Shown here: piece by piece, positions 41,883 through 51,004 of the stretch
How positions within the stretch are numbered: the stretch's first letter is position 1
Layout: each line of letters opens with the position of its first letter
NCBI GenBank assembly: GCA_963753245.1
Contig: CAVWBK010000006.1
Location: forward strand, 87,258-151,257
Source of the DNA: VRUE01 sp963753245
GTDB taxonomy: Bacteria > Actinomycetota > Thermoleophilia > Solirubrobacterales > 70-9
Direction of reading: 5' to 3'
Length of the DNA stretch: 64,000 nucleotides
Made by a program: the position numbers and the translations under genes
Notes under the pieces: model-generated
The model's input: the letters and a program-made list of their open reading frames with translations, nothing else
Told to the model about the DNA's origin: nothing
The model's database searches: none

Positions 41883-43535
41883 TTGACCAGCCGAAAGACT
41901 CGACGCCTCGTCCTCCTGGGAGCCCTCTCGGCATTCCCCCTTGCGATCATCTTCGCCCCGGGACTCGCTTCGGCGACCTCGATCGCTGGGCCGAATGGCA
42001 AGATCGCCTTTGCCAGCGGGCGGGCGGCAAGCAATAACCCCAGCCCAACGGACGGCAACGACGAACAGTCGCGGATCTGGGTCGCCGACTATCCGGACGG
42101 CACACCGGTTCAGGTGACGACGTTGCCTGCCGAACAACAGCGCCACCCAAACTGGTCGCCCGACCACACACGGATCGTCTATGCAGCGGGCAAAGCCTTC
42201 AGCGGCGAATACGCGCTCTGGATCGTCGACCTGAGGACCGGCGAACAGACCGAATTCGTCCCCAAAGCCCCGTTACAGGACCGGCCGAGTTGGTCGCCCA
42301 ACGGCAAAGAGATCGCCTACGGCTCGGGCGGCGACCTCTTCATGAAGGAAACCGAATCGCCGTTTGCCGTCGTGCAGCTCACCAACACGCCCGGCACGGT
42401 CGAGGAACGTCCGGTCTGGAGTCCGGACGGCAACACGCTCTATTACAACCGAAAAGAAACTGGGAAAACGAAGGACATCTACTCCAAGAGCCCGGTGACT
42501 CCGGCCGGCGCCGAGGTTCCAGTGGTCACCGGCGAAACCGAAGATTGGCAGCCGGCGGTTTCGCCCGACGGTAAACGACTCTGCTTCCTGCGCGGAGAAC
42601 AGAACGAAAAATCGGACATCTGGACGGTCAACGTCAACGGCACCGGCGCCGCCCCCTTCGCCAACACCGCGAGTGGCGAGTTGAACTGCGTCTGGTCGCC
42701 GGATGGGACGCACATCCTCTACACGCTGGGCGCCTTCTCGGCGGGCGAACTCGCCACCCGTGACATCAACGGCGGCAGCTTCGAACTGCTCAGCACGATG
42801 AACCTCGTCGCAAAACATTTCGACGGCAACGCCGACTGGGCGACCAACTTCCCCCCGAAATGCGATCCGAAGAGCGCCGAAATCCCGGTCAACGGCTTCA
42901 CGACGATCGCCTTCTTCTGTATCGACCCGGACGCCGGCTTCGGCGCCACGCCGCCGACACCGACCCCGCTCGAAGACGAAGCCTTCGAAATCGCCTCACA
43001 ACCGGCGCACGGCACCCTCGGCGGCCTCTCCAACGGCAAGGTCGTCTACACGCCGAACAAAGACTTCAGCGGGACCGATACCTTCACCTACACGGGCAGC
43101 GACGGTACCTCGAATGCCCCTCCGGCAACGGTCACGATCCACGTCGTCAACAAAGCCGCCGGCGGCGGTGGTGGCGGTGGCAAGGACACGACGGCGCCCA
43201 CGATCTCGGGCGTGAAGATGTCGGCCAAGCGCTGGCGGCTCGGCAGCAAGCTCGCGAGCATCTCGCGCACACCGGTGGGCACGACGATCTCCTTCAACCT
43301 CAGCGAGGCGGCCCGCGTAACGCTCACCTTCGATCGTAAGAAGGGGGGCAAGAGGGCCGGCAGCGTCTCGCTGGGCGCAAAGGCCGGCAAGAATAGGGTG
43401 CGCTTCCAGGGCCTGCTGACCAAGTCCAAGCGCCTGGCGCCCGGGACCTACAGGCTTGTCGTGGGCGCCAGCGATGCCGCCGGCAACCGGTCGATGCCGA
43501 AGAACGGCCCGACCTTCACAATCCTTGCGAAATGA
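41883..43535 (+). CDS. Secreted TolB-like PD40 propeller protein with cadherin/Ig-like and C-terminal beta domain
   Basis: 550 aa, TTG start followed by a signal peptide (LVLLGALSAFPLAIIFAPGLASA). Residues 35-310 contain about six PD40/WD40-like blades with the signature W-SPDG (HPNWSPDHTRIVYAA, RPSWSPNGKEIAYGS, RPVWSPDGNTLYYNR, CVWSPDGTHILYT). Then an Ig/tandem-95-like module (LSNGKVVYTPNKDFSGTDTFTYTGSDG), a Gly linker, and the 110-residue C-terminal domain (ISFNLSEAARVTLTFDRK...RLAPGTYRLVVGASDAAGN). Extracellular; probably binds peptides or glycans. The next gene follows after 25 bases. Confidence 0.82.
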   Translation: MTSRKTRRLVLLGALSAFPLAIIFAPGLASATSIAGPNGKIAFASGRAASNNPSPTDGNDEQSRIWVADYPDGTPVQVTTLPAEQQRHPNWSPDHTRIVYAAGKAFSGEYALWIVDLRTGEQTEFVPKAPLQDRPSWSPNGKEIAYGSGGDLFMKETESPFAVVQLTNTPGTVEERPVWSPDGNTLYYNRKETGKTKDIYSKSPVTPAGAEVPVVTGETEDWQPAVSPDGKRLCFLRGEQNEKSDIWTVNVNGTGAAPFANTASGELNCVWSPDGTHILYTLGAFSAGELATRDINGGSFELLSTMNLVAKHFDGNADWATNFPPKCDPKSAEIPVNGFTTIAFFCIDPDAGFGATPPTPTPLEDEAFEIASQPAHGTLGGLSNGKVVYTPNKDFSGTDTFTYTGSDGTSNAPPATVTIHVVNKAAGGGGGGGKDTTAPTISGVKMSAKRWRLGSKLASISRTPVGTTISFNLSEAARVTLTFDRKKGGKRAGSVSLGAKAGKNRVRFQGLLTKSKRLAPGTYRLVVGASDAAGNRSMPKNGPTFTILAK

Positions 43536-43560
43536 CTCCACCGCCTCGAAAGGACCAAAG

Positions 43561-44589
43561 ATGCCGAAGTTCCCCAGCCACCTGACAATCCTGGCACTGA
43601 GCCTGCTCGCCGGCCTTCTAATGCTCCCCGCCGCCGGGCAGGCGGCCACGGTCTTCGGCAGCCCCCTCAGGCACAGCCCCGATTCGAGCGATTGCCAGAT
43701 GATCGGCCCCTGCACGGTCGTCGCTTTCACCGAGCCGAACCTGACCGATCCGCTCGGCGAAAATTATTCCGGCGGCGCCCCGGTCGACGGCGTGATCACG
43801 AAGTTCCGGATCTACGCGGATACCCCGTCCTCGACCCAGGTGACGTTCCGCGTCGCGAACATCAACCGGCCTGACCCGATGGACCCGGACAGCGCCCTGG
43901 CAAGCGCGGTGGGCACCGGGCCGACGGTGACGATCCAGCACACCGAAGAACCGGAAATCCACGAATTCTCGGGCCGCTTGCCCGTCAAGAAGGGCGAGCA
44001 ACTGGCGATCGACGCGACTGAAGTCGAAGCGAACTACAGCCAGGGTTGTGACCACTGCAGCTACGTCTTCGCGCCGCCGCTGGTCGATGGCAGCGGTGCC
44101 CGCGGCTCGCTGGAATCGACTAATCAGCTGCTCGTTCAGGCGACGATCGAGCCCGACGCCGACGGCGACGGGTTCGGCGACGAAACCCAGGACCAGTGCC
44201 CGACTCAGGCGAGCACCCAAGGCCCCTGCGACAACACCCCCCCCACCGTGAACGGCCTAGGAGTCGCCAACGGTACGGTCTCCTACTCGCTCTCGGAGGT
44301 CTCGACCGTGAGCCTCCAGCTGGAAAAAAAGGGGCCCGGCCGTAAGGTCGGCGGCAAGTGTGTCGCCCAATCCGCCAAAAATCGCAGTCACAAGAGCTGT
44401 CCCAGGTTCAAGCCGATTGGCGCCAGCTTCAGCGGTCCTGGCGCACAGGGTGCCAACCAGGTCAGCCTGCCCAACGGCAAGAAGCTGAAGCCCGGTACGT
44501 ATCGATTGACGATGACGGCGAGCGATGCCGCGGGCAATGTGACGACCAAGACGACCACCTTCAAGGTCACCAAGAAGAAAAAGAAATAG
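43561..44589 (+). CDS. Secreted protein with C-terminal Thermoleophilia beta domain
   Basis: 342 aa, ATG 43561 after AAGGACC. Signal peptide (LTILALSLLAGLLMLPAAGQA). The N-terminal 190-residue domain is beta-rich with four cysteines. A thrombospondin-type-3-like DADGDGFGDETQDQCP calcium motif follows (about residues 198-213), and then the shared C-terminal domain (SYSLSEVSTVSLQLEKKGPG...KLKPGTYRLTMTASDAAGN). It ends in a run of lysines. Function unknown; likely co-transcribed with the propeller protein. Confidence 0.78.
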   Translation: MPKFPSHLTILALSLLAGLLMLPAAGQAATVFGSPLRHSPDSSDCQMIGPCTVVAFTEPNLTDPLGENYSGGAPVDGVITKFRIYADTPSSTQVTFRVANINRPDPMDPDSALASAVGTGPTVTIQHTEEPEIHEFSGRLPVKKGEQLAIDATEVEANYSQGCDHCSYVFAPPLVDGSGARGSLESTNQLLVQATIEPDADGDGFGDETQDQCPTQASTQGPCDNTPPTVNGLGVANGTVSYSLSEVSTVSLQLEKKGPGRKVGGKCVAQSAKNRSHKSCPRFKPIGASFSGPGAQGANQVSLPNGKKLKPGTYRLTMTASDAAGNVTTKTTTFKVTKKKKK

Positions 44590-44625
44590 TAGCCCCCCTC
44601 GTTCGGTCAGAATCGCTCCAGCAGG

Positions 44626-44943
44626 ATGGCCTACCCGATCGAAAACGCAGTCTTCCAGTGGGAAGACGGTTGGCGCGTGCTGCAGGCGCTTGGCGCCGAT
44701 CAGCCCGCCCAACGCCGCGCCGAACACGTCGTCGAAGCGATCCGGGACGGGCTGCGCCTGCGGATCGGAGCTACTTTCACCGTCGGCGACCTGGCCGACC
44801 TCTATGGCGCCGGTACCGACTGGTGCCTTGCGATCGCCGGTGAAATTTCGCCCGGTACCGATGTCCGTCCATTGGCCGATGCCGCCTTTTGGCTACATCG
44901 ACGTGGTGCCTCCGACTTCGCCGGCGGCCGAGCCGCGGCCTGA
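44626..44943 (+). CDS. Small acidic cytosolic protein of unknown function
   Basis: 105 aa, no signal peptide. A helical, acidic protein (FQWEDGWRVLQALGADQPAQRR..., FTVGDLADLYGAGTDWCLAIAGE) without known motif. Similar short proteins occur in Thermoleophilia, but I cannot name a family. GCAGG upstream of the ATG is a weak ribosome site. Confidence 0.6.
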   Translation: MAYPIENAVFQWEDGWRVLQALGADQPAQRRAEHVVEAIRDGLRLRIGATFTVGDLADLYGAGTDWCLAIAGEISPGTDVRPLADAAFWLHRRGASDFAGGRAAA

Positions 44944-45086
44944 ATCCAGCCAGCGCTGCGGCTTCTTGTCCGGCTCAACCAGCTGATTCTGACGGTTCGA
45001 TTGGCCGCGAGCCGGTGCTCGCTGCTGACCTCTGCCGCCTAGCGAAAAAGGTTTCCCGTCCCGTGGCCGTGGGTAGCCGGGCGGTC

Positions 45087-45224
45087 ATGAGCCTATCCAT
45101 ACTCCTCATAGTGATCGGAATCGTCCTGGCCATCCTGGTCAATTACGCGCTTGGGATCATCGTCATCCTGATCGGCTTGGCAATGCTCCTGGTCCCCCGC
45201 CTGGGTGGGACCAGACGCGTCTGA
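45087..45224 (+). CDS. Tiny hydrophobic membrane protein (45 aa)
   Basis: ATG 45087. Two abutting hydrophobic stretches (SILLIVIGIVLAILVNYALGIIVILIGLAMLLV) with a basic end (PRLGGTRRV). Small two-helix proteins of this pattern are widespread in actinobacteria. The frame upstream of the ATG is not hydrophobic and is not counted. Confidence 0.5.
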   Translation: MSLSILLIVIGIVLAILVNYALGIIVILIGLAMLLVPRLGGTRRV

Positions 45225-45415
45225 AGAGCACTTCGCCCTAGGCCCTGCTCCGCGTCTCTGCAACGGCGCGGGGTAGCCTGGGTGAGTTGAGTTGCATCCT
45301 CGTCCTCTCACCCCTGTTCCATTGCTCCGCCACTGTCGCGTTCGCGAGGCGTGGGTCGCTTGGGAAAATCGAGCGGGGAGCGTGAGTTGATCACCGCGAT
45401 CTCAGGGGTGCTGGG

Positions 45416-46024
45416 TTGACCCCTTGGAAGCTGCCGCTGATCGTCGCTGCGCTGATGGTGCCGATCGTCATTGGCTTTTACTTCGGAGGTGGTGGGGTCG
45501 GCGTCGCGGTTGGCGCCCTGACAGTGATCGCCGTCGTCGTGATCGCGGCCGGTCAGCGCCCGCGCGGGCCAATCGTTCCCGCCCCGACCGCAGAGGAGCA
45601 CCGCCACGTCCTGCTGGTCGTCACCTGTCCGGTTGAGGAGCCCCCCGACGTGGCGCAGATTGTGCGCGCCGCAGGGCTTCTGGACAAATCGGATTCAGCC
45701 GTCGTGCTGGTTCTGGCCCCGGCGCGGATCCGCTTTCTCGACCGCTGGGCGTCCAATGTCGAGCCCGCCCGTCGGGCCGCGCAAAAAAACCTGGTTGCCA
45801 CCGTGGCCGCGCTCGCCAAGGCCGGCGTTGATGCGGAGGCCCGGGTCGGTGATGAGGACGTCGTTCAAGCAGTCGAGGACCGGCTGCAGACCTTTCCCGC
45901 TGCCCAGGTGGTGCTGGTCAGCGGCGCTAATGGCGAGGGCGCAAAGGATCGCGCGGCCGCCGAGGAGCTCGAATCACGGCTCGAGGCGGGATTCCGCCAT
46001 GTCGTCATCATGTCGCCCAAATGA
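45416..46024 (+). CDS. Membrane-anchored UspA-like protein
   Basis: 202 aa, TTG start. Two TM helices at residues 5-45, then a soluble alpha/beta domain (HVLLVVTCPVEEPPDVAQIVRA, VVLVLAPARIRFLDRW, AARRAAQKNLVATVAALAKAGVDAEARVGDEDVVQAVEDRL, VVLVSGANGEGAKDRAAAEEL). Its strand-helix order matches the universal-stress-protein/HUP fold. The G-2x-G-9x-G ATP loop is not clearly conserved. Overlaps the protease start by 4 bases. Confidence 0.6.
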   Translation: MTPWKLPLIVAALMVPIVIGFYFGGGGVGVAVGALTVIAVVVIAAGQRPRGPIVPAPTAEEHRHVLLVVTCPVEEPPDVAQIVRAAGLLDKSDSAVVLVLAPARIRFLDRWASNVEPARRAAQKNLVATVAALAKAGVDAEARVGDEDVVQAVEDRLQTFPAAQVVLVSGANGEGAKDRAAAEELESRLEAGFRHVVIMSPK

Positions 46025-46947
46025 GGTACGCCCTGCGAAGCCACAGACTCGCCCTGCTCGCACTCATCTGCTGCTTCGCCACAGTTGAGCTCGCCCCCGT
46101 CGCCGCGGCCGCGGGCGTTTCACAGACCGCAGCAATTGGCCCAGTGGTAGCGGGGAAGGTCCTCGCCTACTGGACTCCAGCGCGGATGCGGGCGGCGCGG
46201 CCGATCGAGGGCTCAGGTTCCAAAGTCGACCCCGTTGCCGCCGATGCGACCATCAGTGCGCGAGCCGTGGACACCCCGACGACCTATCCCTACAGCACCG
46301 CGGGTCGGATCTTCCTTAGAACAAGGCGCGGCAAGGGCTTCTGCTCGGGCGTCGCCGTCAACACCCCGACCAGGCGCTTGGTGTTGACCGCCGGACACTG
46401 CCTCTCGCTGCGCGAGGGCTCCGCGCGCTTTCCCGAAGCGACCCGCTATCTCGAGTTCGTACCGGCCTATTCGAATGGCGAAGCGCCCTTCGGCAGGTTC
46501 GTCATGGAAACCGGCTATGTCCTCAACGCCTGGAAGCACACCGAGAGCCCCAACTACGATTTTGGGGCCGTCCTGACCTATCCCAACGCCCTCGGCCAAA
46601 ACGTCGCCGACGCGACCGGGGGAGGGGCGAACATCGCGCTCAACCTGCCCCGTGAGGAGCAATTTATGATCCTCGGCTACCCGGGCTTCAATCAACAGCG
46701 GATGAGGGTGTGCGAAGGGTCTTTTTCTGGTCACAATCCCTTCAGCAGGGGCTTGCCAGGTCCGGCCCAATCCCTCGCCGGCTGTTTTCTGATGCCCGGT
46801 TCCAGCGGTGGACCGTGGTTTGTCGGTGACCCACCTCTTCTCGACGGCCTGACCTCCGAGACGGTGCAGCTGCACCCTTATGTTCACTACCTCTCTAGCC
46901 CCTACTTTGGCTCCGCAAATCTAGGTGCCCTACTCAGGGGTCGCTAG
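46021..46947 (+). CDS. Secreted trypsin-like serine protease
   Basis: 308 aa. Signal peptide (LALLALICCFATVELAPVAAAA), a pro-region, then a chymotrypsin-fold domain. Catalytic His in LTAGHCLS, Asp in NYDFGAV, and Ser in GSSGGPWF, all intact, giving a V8/glutamyl-endopeptidase-like S1 protease. Cysteines FCSG...GHC and CEG...GCF are positioned for the usual disulfides. Extracellular. Its 4-base overlap with the UspA-like gene suggests one transcript. Confidence 0.9.
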   Translation: MRYALRSHRLALLALICCFATVELAPVAAAAGVSQTAAIGPVVAGKVLAYWTPARMRAARPIEGSGSKVDPVAADATISARAVDTPTTYPYSTAGRIFLRTRRGKGFCSGVAVNTPTRRLVLTAGHCLSLREGSARFPEATRYLEFVPAYSNGEAPFGRFVMETGYVLNAWKHTESPNYDFGAVLTYPNALGQNVADATGGGANIALNLPREEQFMILGYPGFNQQRMRVCEGSFSGHNPFSRGLPGPAQSLAGCFLMPGSSGGPWFVGDPPLLDGLTSETVQLHPYVHYLSSPYFGSANLGALLRGR

Positions 46948-46967
46948 AGGGTTTGAGGCTCCCTTAC

Positions 46968-47987
46968 TCAGCAGACATGCGGACGCGCGGCGCTGCGCAC
47001 GACCTGGAAGGCGCTGCCGGGGATTGACTTCAGTTGGTCAAGGTTTTCGTCACTCCAGCGTCGGTCACTGCTGCCGCTTATGTACCAGTTGGAGCCGTTA
47101 TCGGCGACGATCAGACCGTAATCCTTGAGGGCAAGAGCGATTGCCCGCGCTTCTCCACTGAAGCCACCGAGGCGGTAACCCGCCTTCAACCGCAGTCTCG
47201 TGCCCATCGCCGGGGCGTCGGGGTTGGAGGTGTCGCCGGCGCAGTGGGAGGCGGGGTGGACCCATGCGTTTCGGGTGCTGTCGAAGGTGACCCGAAGCGC
47301 GTGTTCGATCCGCCCGCTCGAGGCTTCGTCATAACGGGCGAGACCGGGGAAGATCGGCAGCCCGGCAGCGTCTGCCGAGGTCCAGGAGTCGGGACGCAGG
47401 GCGGCGGAGCGCAGGTTCCATTCGGCGCCTGAATCTGCGTTCCAGTGAGGGTGGCGCCCGCCCACCGGGAAGGCTCGGTAGAGCTCATAGAGCACACAGC
47501 TCGCCCTATCGACAACGATCACATGGCGGTCGCCGTCACTGTGAGCGCCGCCCTCCACGGGGGCACTAGCGGGAATCGGGAAGGGCCCCGGGTCGCTTTC
47601 TTCGCCATAAGCGGTGTATTGGATTGCCAGCTTGCGCTGTCCAGGTCCAACCACCGCGTAGGGAAAGCCGTAGGCACGGGGCGAGCCGAAGTCAGGATGG
47701 ATCTGACCGGCGCCGTGGGAGTCGATATACGCGATCGTCGCCGCGGAGTTGGAAGCCACCGGCGCCCTTGAGATGTTCTGGTTCCAGGCAGTCTGATCGG
47801 GCTGAGAGGGCGCGCTGGCAGGAACTGAGGCAGGGGGGTCGGGGAAGATCGGACAGGCGGAGAGGGAGGAGTAGGGCCCAACCGCCGCGCTCGGGGCGGC
47901 GTTCATTGCCATCGCTGCAATCGCGGCGGTGACGGCGGCCGATGCGGCGACGCAGATCTGGAGCCTGGCCCGCCCGGGACCGGTCAC
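46968..47987 (-). CDS. Secreted protein of unknown function
   Basis: 339 aa. Signal peptide (ICVAASAAVTAAIAAMAMNAAPSAAVG). The mature part has conserved-looking W/Y/H patches (IDSHGAGQIHPDFG, GDRHVIVVDRASCVLYELYRAF, GLARYDEASSGRIEHALRVTFDSTRNAWVHPASHCAG, RLRLKAGYRLGGFSGEARAIALALKDYGLIVADNGSNWYISGS). It looks like a single-domain, mostly beta extracellular protein of a kind common in soil actinobacteria. I do not recognise an enzymatic class, although the pattern of His, Asp and aromatic residues suggests carbohydrate binding. Confidence 0.7.
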   Translation of the reverse strand: MTGPGRARLQICVAASAAVTAAIAAMAMNAAPSAAVGPYSSLSACPIFPDPPASVPASAPSQPDQTAWNQNISRAPVASNSAATIAYIDSHGAGQIHPDFGSPRAYGFPYAVVGPGQRKLAIQYTAYGEESDPGPFPIPASAPVEGGAHSDGDRHVIVVDRASCVLYELYRAFPVGGRHPHWNADSGAEWNLRSAALRPDSWTSADAAGLPIFPGLARYDEASSGRIEHALRVTFDSTRNAWVHPASHCAGDTSNPDAPAMGTRLRLKAGYRLGGFSGEARAIALALKDYGLIVADNGSNWYISGSSDRRWSDENLDQLKSIPGSAFQVVRSAARPHVC

Positions 47988-48000
47988 GGTCTAGACGCCC

Positions 48001-48231
48001 CTACCGCTCGGCTCGGTCACGAACCGAGAGGCGGCCGATCTCAAGTTCTCCGACCTCAAGGCGGCCGACCTTTGCCCGGCCGACCGAGAGGCGCCCGACG
48101 CTGAGGCGCCCGATCGCAAAGCCACCGACCGCCGCGGCGCCCACCGCAAGGGCGCCGATCGCCGCGGCACCTGTCGCCGTTGCCGGACGTGCCTCCGGGC
48201 GGAAGAATGCGATCGCTGCGAGTTTTTGCAC
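48001..48231 (-). CDS. Short pentapeptide-like repeat protein
   Basis: 76 aa, GTG start. From residue 20 the sequence is a five-residue periodic repeat of the form (A/S/K)(V/I)G(R/A)(L/A): AIGALAVGAAAVGGFAIGRLSVGRLSVGRAKVGRLEVGELEIGRLSV. This predicts a small right-handed quadrilateral beta-helix like pentapeptide-repeat proteins. Similar short proteins are widespread and uncharacterised. Divergent from the amidotransferase operon 42 bases away. Confidence 0.65.
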   Translation of the reverse strand: MQKLAAIAFFRPEARPATATGAAAIGALAVGAAAVGGFAIGRLSVGRLSVGRAKVGRLEVGELEIGRLSVRDRAER

Positions 48232-48273
48232 CCGCCAACCGTAGCGCGGCTACTCTGCCCCTCCTTGCCCACC

Positions 48274-48972
48274 TTGCTGGTCCTCATACACGCGACCTGG
48301 GAGAGGCCGCACCGGATCCTCGACGCTTTCAACGAGCAGACCGAGGTGCGCGTCGTCGAGGCCCTGGCGGGTGAGCCGCTGCCTGCCCACGGGGAGGTTG
48401 ACGGAGTAGTTGCGATGGGGGGCTCAATGAACGTCGACGACCTCGGGCGCCATCCGGCTTTGGCCGAGGAGCGCGAGTGGCTCGCCGAGGCCGTTCGGCT
48501 CCGTATACCGGTGCTCGGCATCTGCCTCGGGGCCCAGCTCCTCGCTCGTGCTCTGGGTGCGGAGGTGAAGCCGGGCAGAAGCGCGGAGATCGGTTTCGCC
48601 ACGGTTATGATTCGCGACCCCAACGACCCGATCATCGGCGCCCTGGCACCGGAAACAACAGTTTTTCACTGGCATCGCGACGTCTTTGAGTTACCCGTCG
48701 GGGCACGGTCACTGGCCAGCTCGGCGAAGACCGAGCATCAGGCTTTTCGCTACGGCAATGCCTGGGGCGTGCTCTTTCACCCTGAGGCCGATGCGGCTCT
48801 CATCCAGGACTGGCTGGAGGTGCCAGAGATGGTGATGGAGGCCGGCCGCGCAGTCGGCCTCGGCGCCTCGGGTCTGCTTCCCTCGCAGGCCGAAGAGCTC
48901 GAAGACAAACTGGTGCAGCGCACCGCCCCCGGCTTCCGCGCCTTTGCCGAGCTGATCGAGTCTTCAGAATGA
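48274..48972 (+). CDS. Class I glutamine amidotransferase-like protein
   Basis: 232 aa from TTG 48274 (TTG 48265 and TTG 48226 are alternatives). Triad Cys in GICLGAQLLARALG (about C84), with His and Glu in LFHPEAD. The VAMGGSMNVDD and FHWHRDVFELP blocks match the GMP-synthase-like GATase1 group, including YfeJ/Dug3-like stand-alone enzymes. The partner synthetase, if any, is not adjacent. It is followed after 6 bases by an ABC exporter, an arrangement suggesting a shared transcript. Confidence 0.85.
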   Translation: MLVLIHATWERPHRILDAFNEQTEVRVVEALAGEPLPAHGEVDGVVAMGGSMNVDDLGRHPALAEEREWLAEAVRLRIPVLGICLGAQLLARALGAEVKPGRSAEIGFATVMIRDPNDPIIGALAPETTVFHWHRDVFELPVGARSLASSAKTEHQAFRYGNAWGVLFHPEADAALIQDWLEVPEMVMEAGRAVGLGASGLLPSQAEELEDKLVQRTAPGFRAFAELIESSE

Positions 48973-48978
48973 GGATCG

Positions 48979-49971
48979 ATGAGCGCGATCGAGGTTGAAC
49001 GTCTGACCAAATCCTTTGGCGAGATCGAGGCGGTGCGCGGGGTCAGCTTCGCGGTCGAGGCTGGCGAGGTATTCGGCTTCCTCGGTCCCAATGGGGCGGG
49101 CAAGACGACGACGATCAACATGCTCTGCACGCTGACCAGGCCCAGCGGTGGCAGTGGCAGGGTCGCCGGTCATGACGTGCTTACCGAACGCGACGATGTC
49201 CGCCGCCATATCGGCCTCGTCTTCCAGGACCCCACCCTCGATGGCTATCTGAGTGCCGAGCAGAACCTGCGCCTACACGCCGAGCTCTACGGAGTTGAGC
49301 GGTCGTTGGTCGGGCCCCGGATGCGCCAGGTGATGGAGATGGTCGGCCTCTGGGAGCGGCGGGACACCCAAGTCATGACCTTCTCGGGCGGCATGCGGCG
49401 ACGCCTTGAGATCGCCCGCGGCCTGATGCATTCGCCGCGTGTCCTCTTCCTCGATGAGCCGACGATCGGGCTCGATCCGCAGACTCGTAACTCGATCTGG
49501 GGCTACATCCGCCAACTTCAGGAAAGCGAGGAGATAACGATCTTCATGACCACCCACTACATGGACGAGGCAGAGTTCTGCGCGCGGATCGCGATCATGG
49601 ACCACGGCGAGATCGTTGCCCTCGACACGCCCGAGGCGCTCAAGGAGCAGGTCGGAGCCGACCGAATCCGGATCGAGACCGGTGATGACGAGGCTGCGAT
49701 CGAGGCGATCCGCGGACGCTTTGGCCTTGAGGCCCAGGTCTCAGAGGGTGCTGTCACCTTCGCGGTCCCTGACGGCGAGGAGTTCGTGCCGCGTCTCTTC
49801 GCCGAGCTGAGCGTGCCGATCAGCTCGGTCTCCCTCTCGCGGCCGACACTCGATGACGTCTTCATGTCCCATACCGGTACGACGATTCGCGATGCCGAAG
49901 AGTCTGACGGCGGCGCCAAGGCGAAAAACCGAATTGCCGCTCAGATGATGGGCGGAGGGGGAAGGCGGTGA
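48979..49971 (+). CDS. ABC-2 exporter ATP-binding protein (DrrA-like)
   Basis: 330 aa. Walker A GPNGAGKTTTINML, signature FSGGMRRRLEIARGL, Walker B VLFLDEPTIGLDP, H-loop MTTHYMDEAE. A C-terminal regulatory extension of about 100 residues and the RPTLDDVFMSHTG end are typical of daunorubicin-resistance-type (DrrA) ATPases. It overlaps the permease start by 4 bases. Confidence 0.95.
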   Translation: MSAIEVERLTKSFGEIEAVRGVSFAVEAGEVFGFLGPNGAGKTTTINMLCTLTRPSGGSGRVAGHDVLTERDDVRRHIGLVFQDPTLDGYLSAEQNLRLHAELYGVERSLVGPRMRQVMEMVGLWERRDTQVMTFSGGMRRRLEIARGLMHSPRVLFLDEPTIGLDPQTRNSIWGYIRQLQESEEITIFMTTHYMDEAEFCARIAIMDHGEIVALDTPEALKEQVGADRIRIETGDDEAAIEAIRGRFGLEAQVSEGAVTFAVPDGEEFVPRLFAELSVPISSVSLSRPTLDDVFMSHTGTTIRDAEESDGGAKAKNRIAAQMMGGGGRR

Positions 49972-50864
49972 GCGCCGCTGAGGAGGGGGGGGCGGTCCTC
50001 GCCGGCCACCTGCCAGGGGACGTTGTCTCAGTCAAGGTGCCGGCTCGCAGCTGGCGTAGCGAGCTACGCGCGATCAAGGTTGTCTGGCGCCGCGAGCTGA
50101 TCCGCTTTCGCAACGACCGAATGCGGATCGTCACTTCCCTCGTCCAGCCACTGCTCTTTCTCTTCGTGCTAGGCTCGGGGCTCCAGCAGCTCTCTGCTGC
50201 CAGCACCTACGGCGTCAACCTTAAGACGTTTATCTACCCCGGGATCCTTTGTCTCTCGGTGATGTTTACCGCGATGTTCTCAGCAGCCTCGATCGTTTGG
50301 GACCGCGAGTTCGGGTTCCTTCGCGAGATGATGGTGGCGCCGATCAGGCGCAGCTCGATCGTGGTCGGCAAGTGTCTAGGTGGGGCCACAGTGGCCAGCT
50401 TGCAGGGCGTGATCCTTCTCGCCCTTGCAGGCACGGTGGGCATCCCCTATGACCCGGCGCTGATCTTCGGCGTCTTCGGCCTGCAGATGCTGCTCGCCTT
50501 CAGCATCACCGCGTTCGGCGTCATGGCCGCAGCGCGGGTCACCCAGATGCAGTCCTTCATGGGTCTGATGCAGATGATCGTGATGCCAATGTTCTTCCTT
50601 TCGGGGGCGCTCTTCCCGGTGGCCAATCTGCCGGGCTGGCTAGCCTTCCTCAATCGCATTGACCCACTCACCTATGCGGTATCGCCGATGCGCAGCCTCG
50701 TCTTCAGCCACCTCGACCTCAGCTCCCAAGCGCAGGCGGCCCTCGACCCGGGGATCACATGGTTTGGCTGGACCGTCCCCGCCGCACTCGAGGTGGCAAC
50801 GGTGGCTATCCTCGGCCTGATCATGCTCTCGATCGCGATCTGGGAGTTCAACGCCGGCGAGTAG
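49968..50864 (+). CDS. ABC-2 exporter permease (DrrB-like)
   Basis: 298 aa, GTG start. Six hydrophobic segments; the ABC-2 motif region REFGFLREMMVAPIRRSSIVVGKCLGG and the conserved MPMFFLSGALFPVANLPGWL before TM5 are clear. The N-terminal 45 residues are soluble. Together with the ATPase it forms a drug, lipid or polyketide exporter; the substrate is not indicated by neighbours. Confidence 0.92.
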   Translation: MSAAEEGGAVLAGHLPGDVVSVKVPARSWRSELRAIKVVWRRELIRFRNDRMRIVTSLVQPLLFLFVLGSGLQQLSAASTYGVNLKTFIYPGILCLSVMFTAMFSAASIVWDREFGFLREMMVAPIRRSSIVVGKCLGGATVASLQGVILLALAGTVGIPYDPALIFGVFGLQMLLAFSITAFGVMAAARVTQMQSFMGLMQMIVMPMFFLSGALFPVANLPGWLAFLNRIDPLTYAVSPMRSLVFSHLDLSSQAQAALDPGITWFGWTVPAALEVATVAILGLIMLSIAIWEFNAGE

Positions 50865-50926
50865 TCCCGACCTGCGGCAAGGCAGGCTGAGTTTCGGCCC
50901 CGGGACCGCTAGATTGGAGCGGCGCG

Positions 50927-50999
50927 GTGGACGTAGCTCAGCTGGTAGAGCTCCTGGTTGTGGTCCAGGCGGTCGCCGGTTCGAATCCGGTCGTCCACC
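50927..50999 (+). tRNA. tRNA-His (anticodon GTG)
   Basis: Acceptor GTGGACG (50927-50933) with CGTCCAC (50992-50998), D-stem GCTC/GAGC, anticodon stem CCTGG/CCAGG with loop TTGTGGT (anticodon GTG), T-arm GCCGG-TTCGAAT-CCGGT, discriminator C; a G at 50926 can supply the His-specific G-1. Confidence 0.96.
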
Positions 51000-51004
51000 C
51001 CTCA

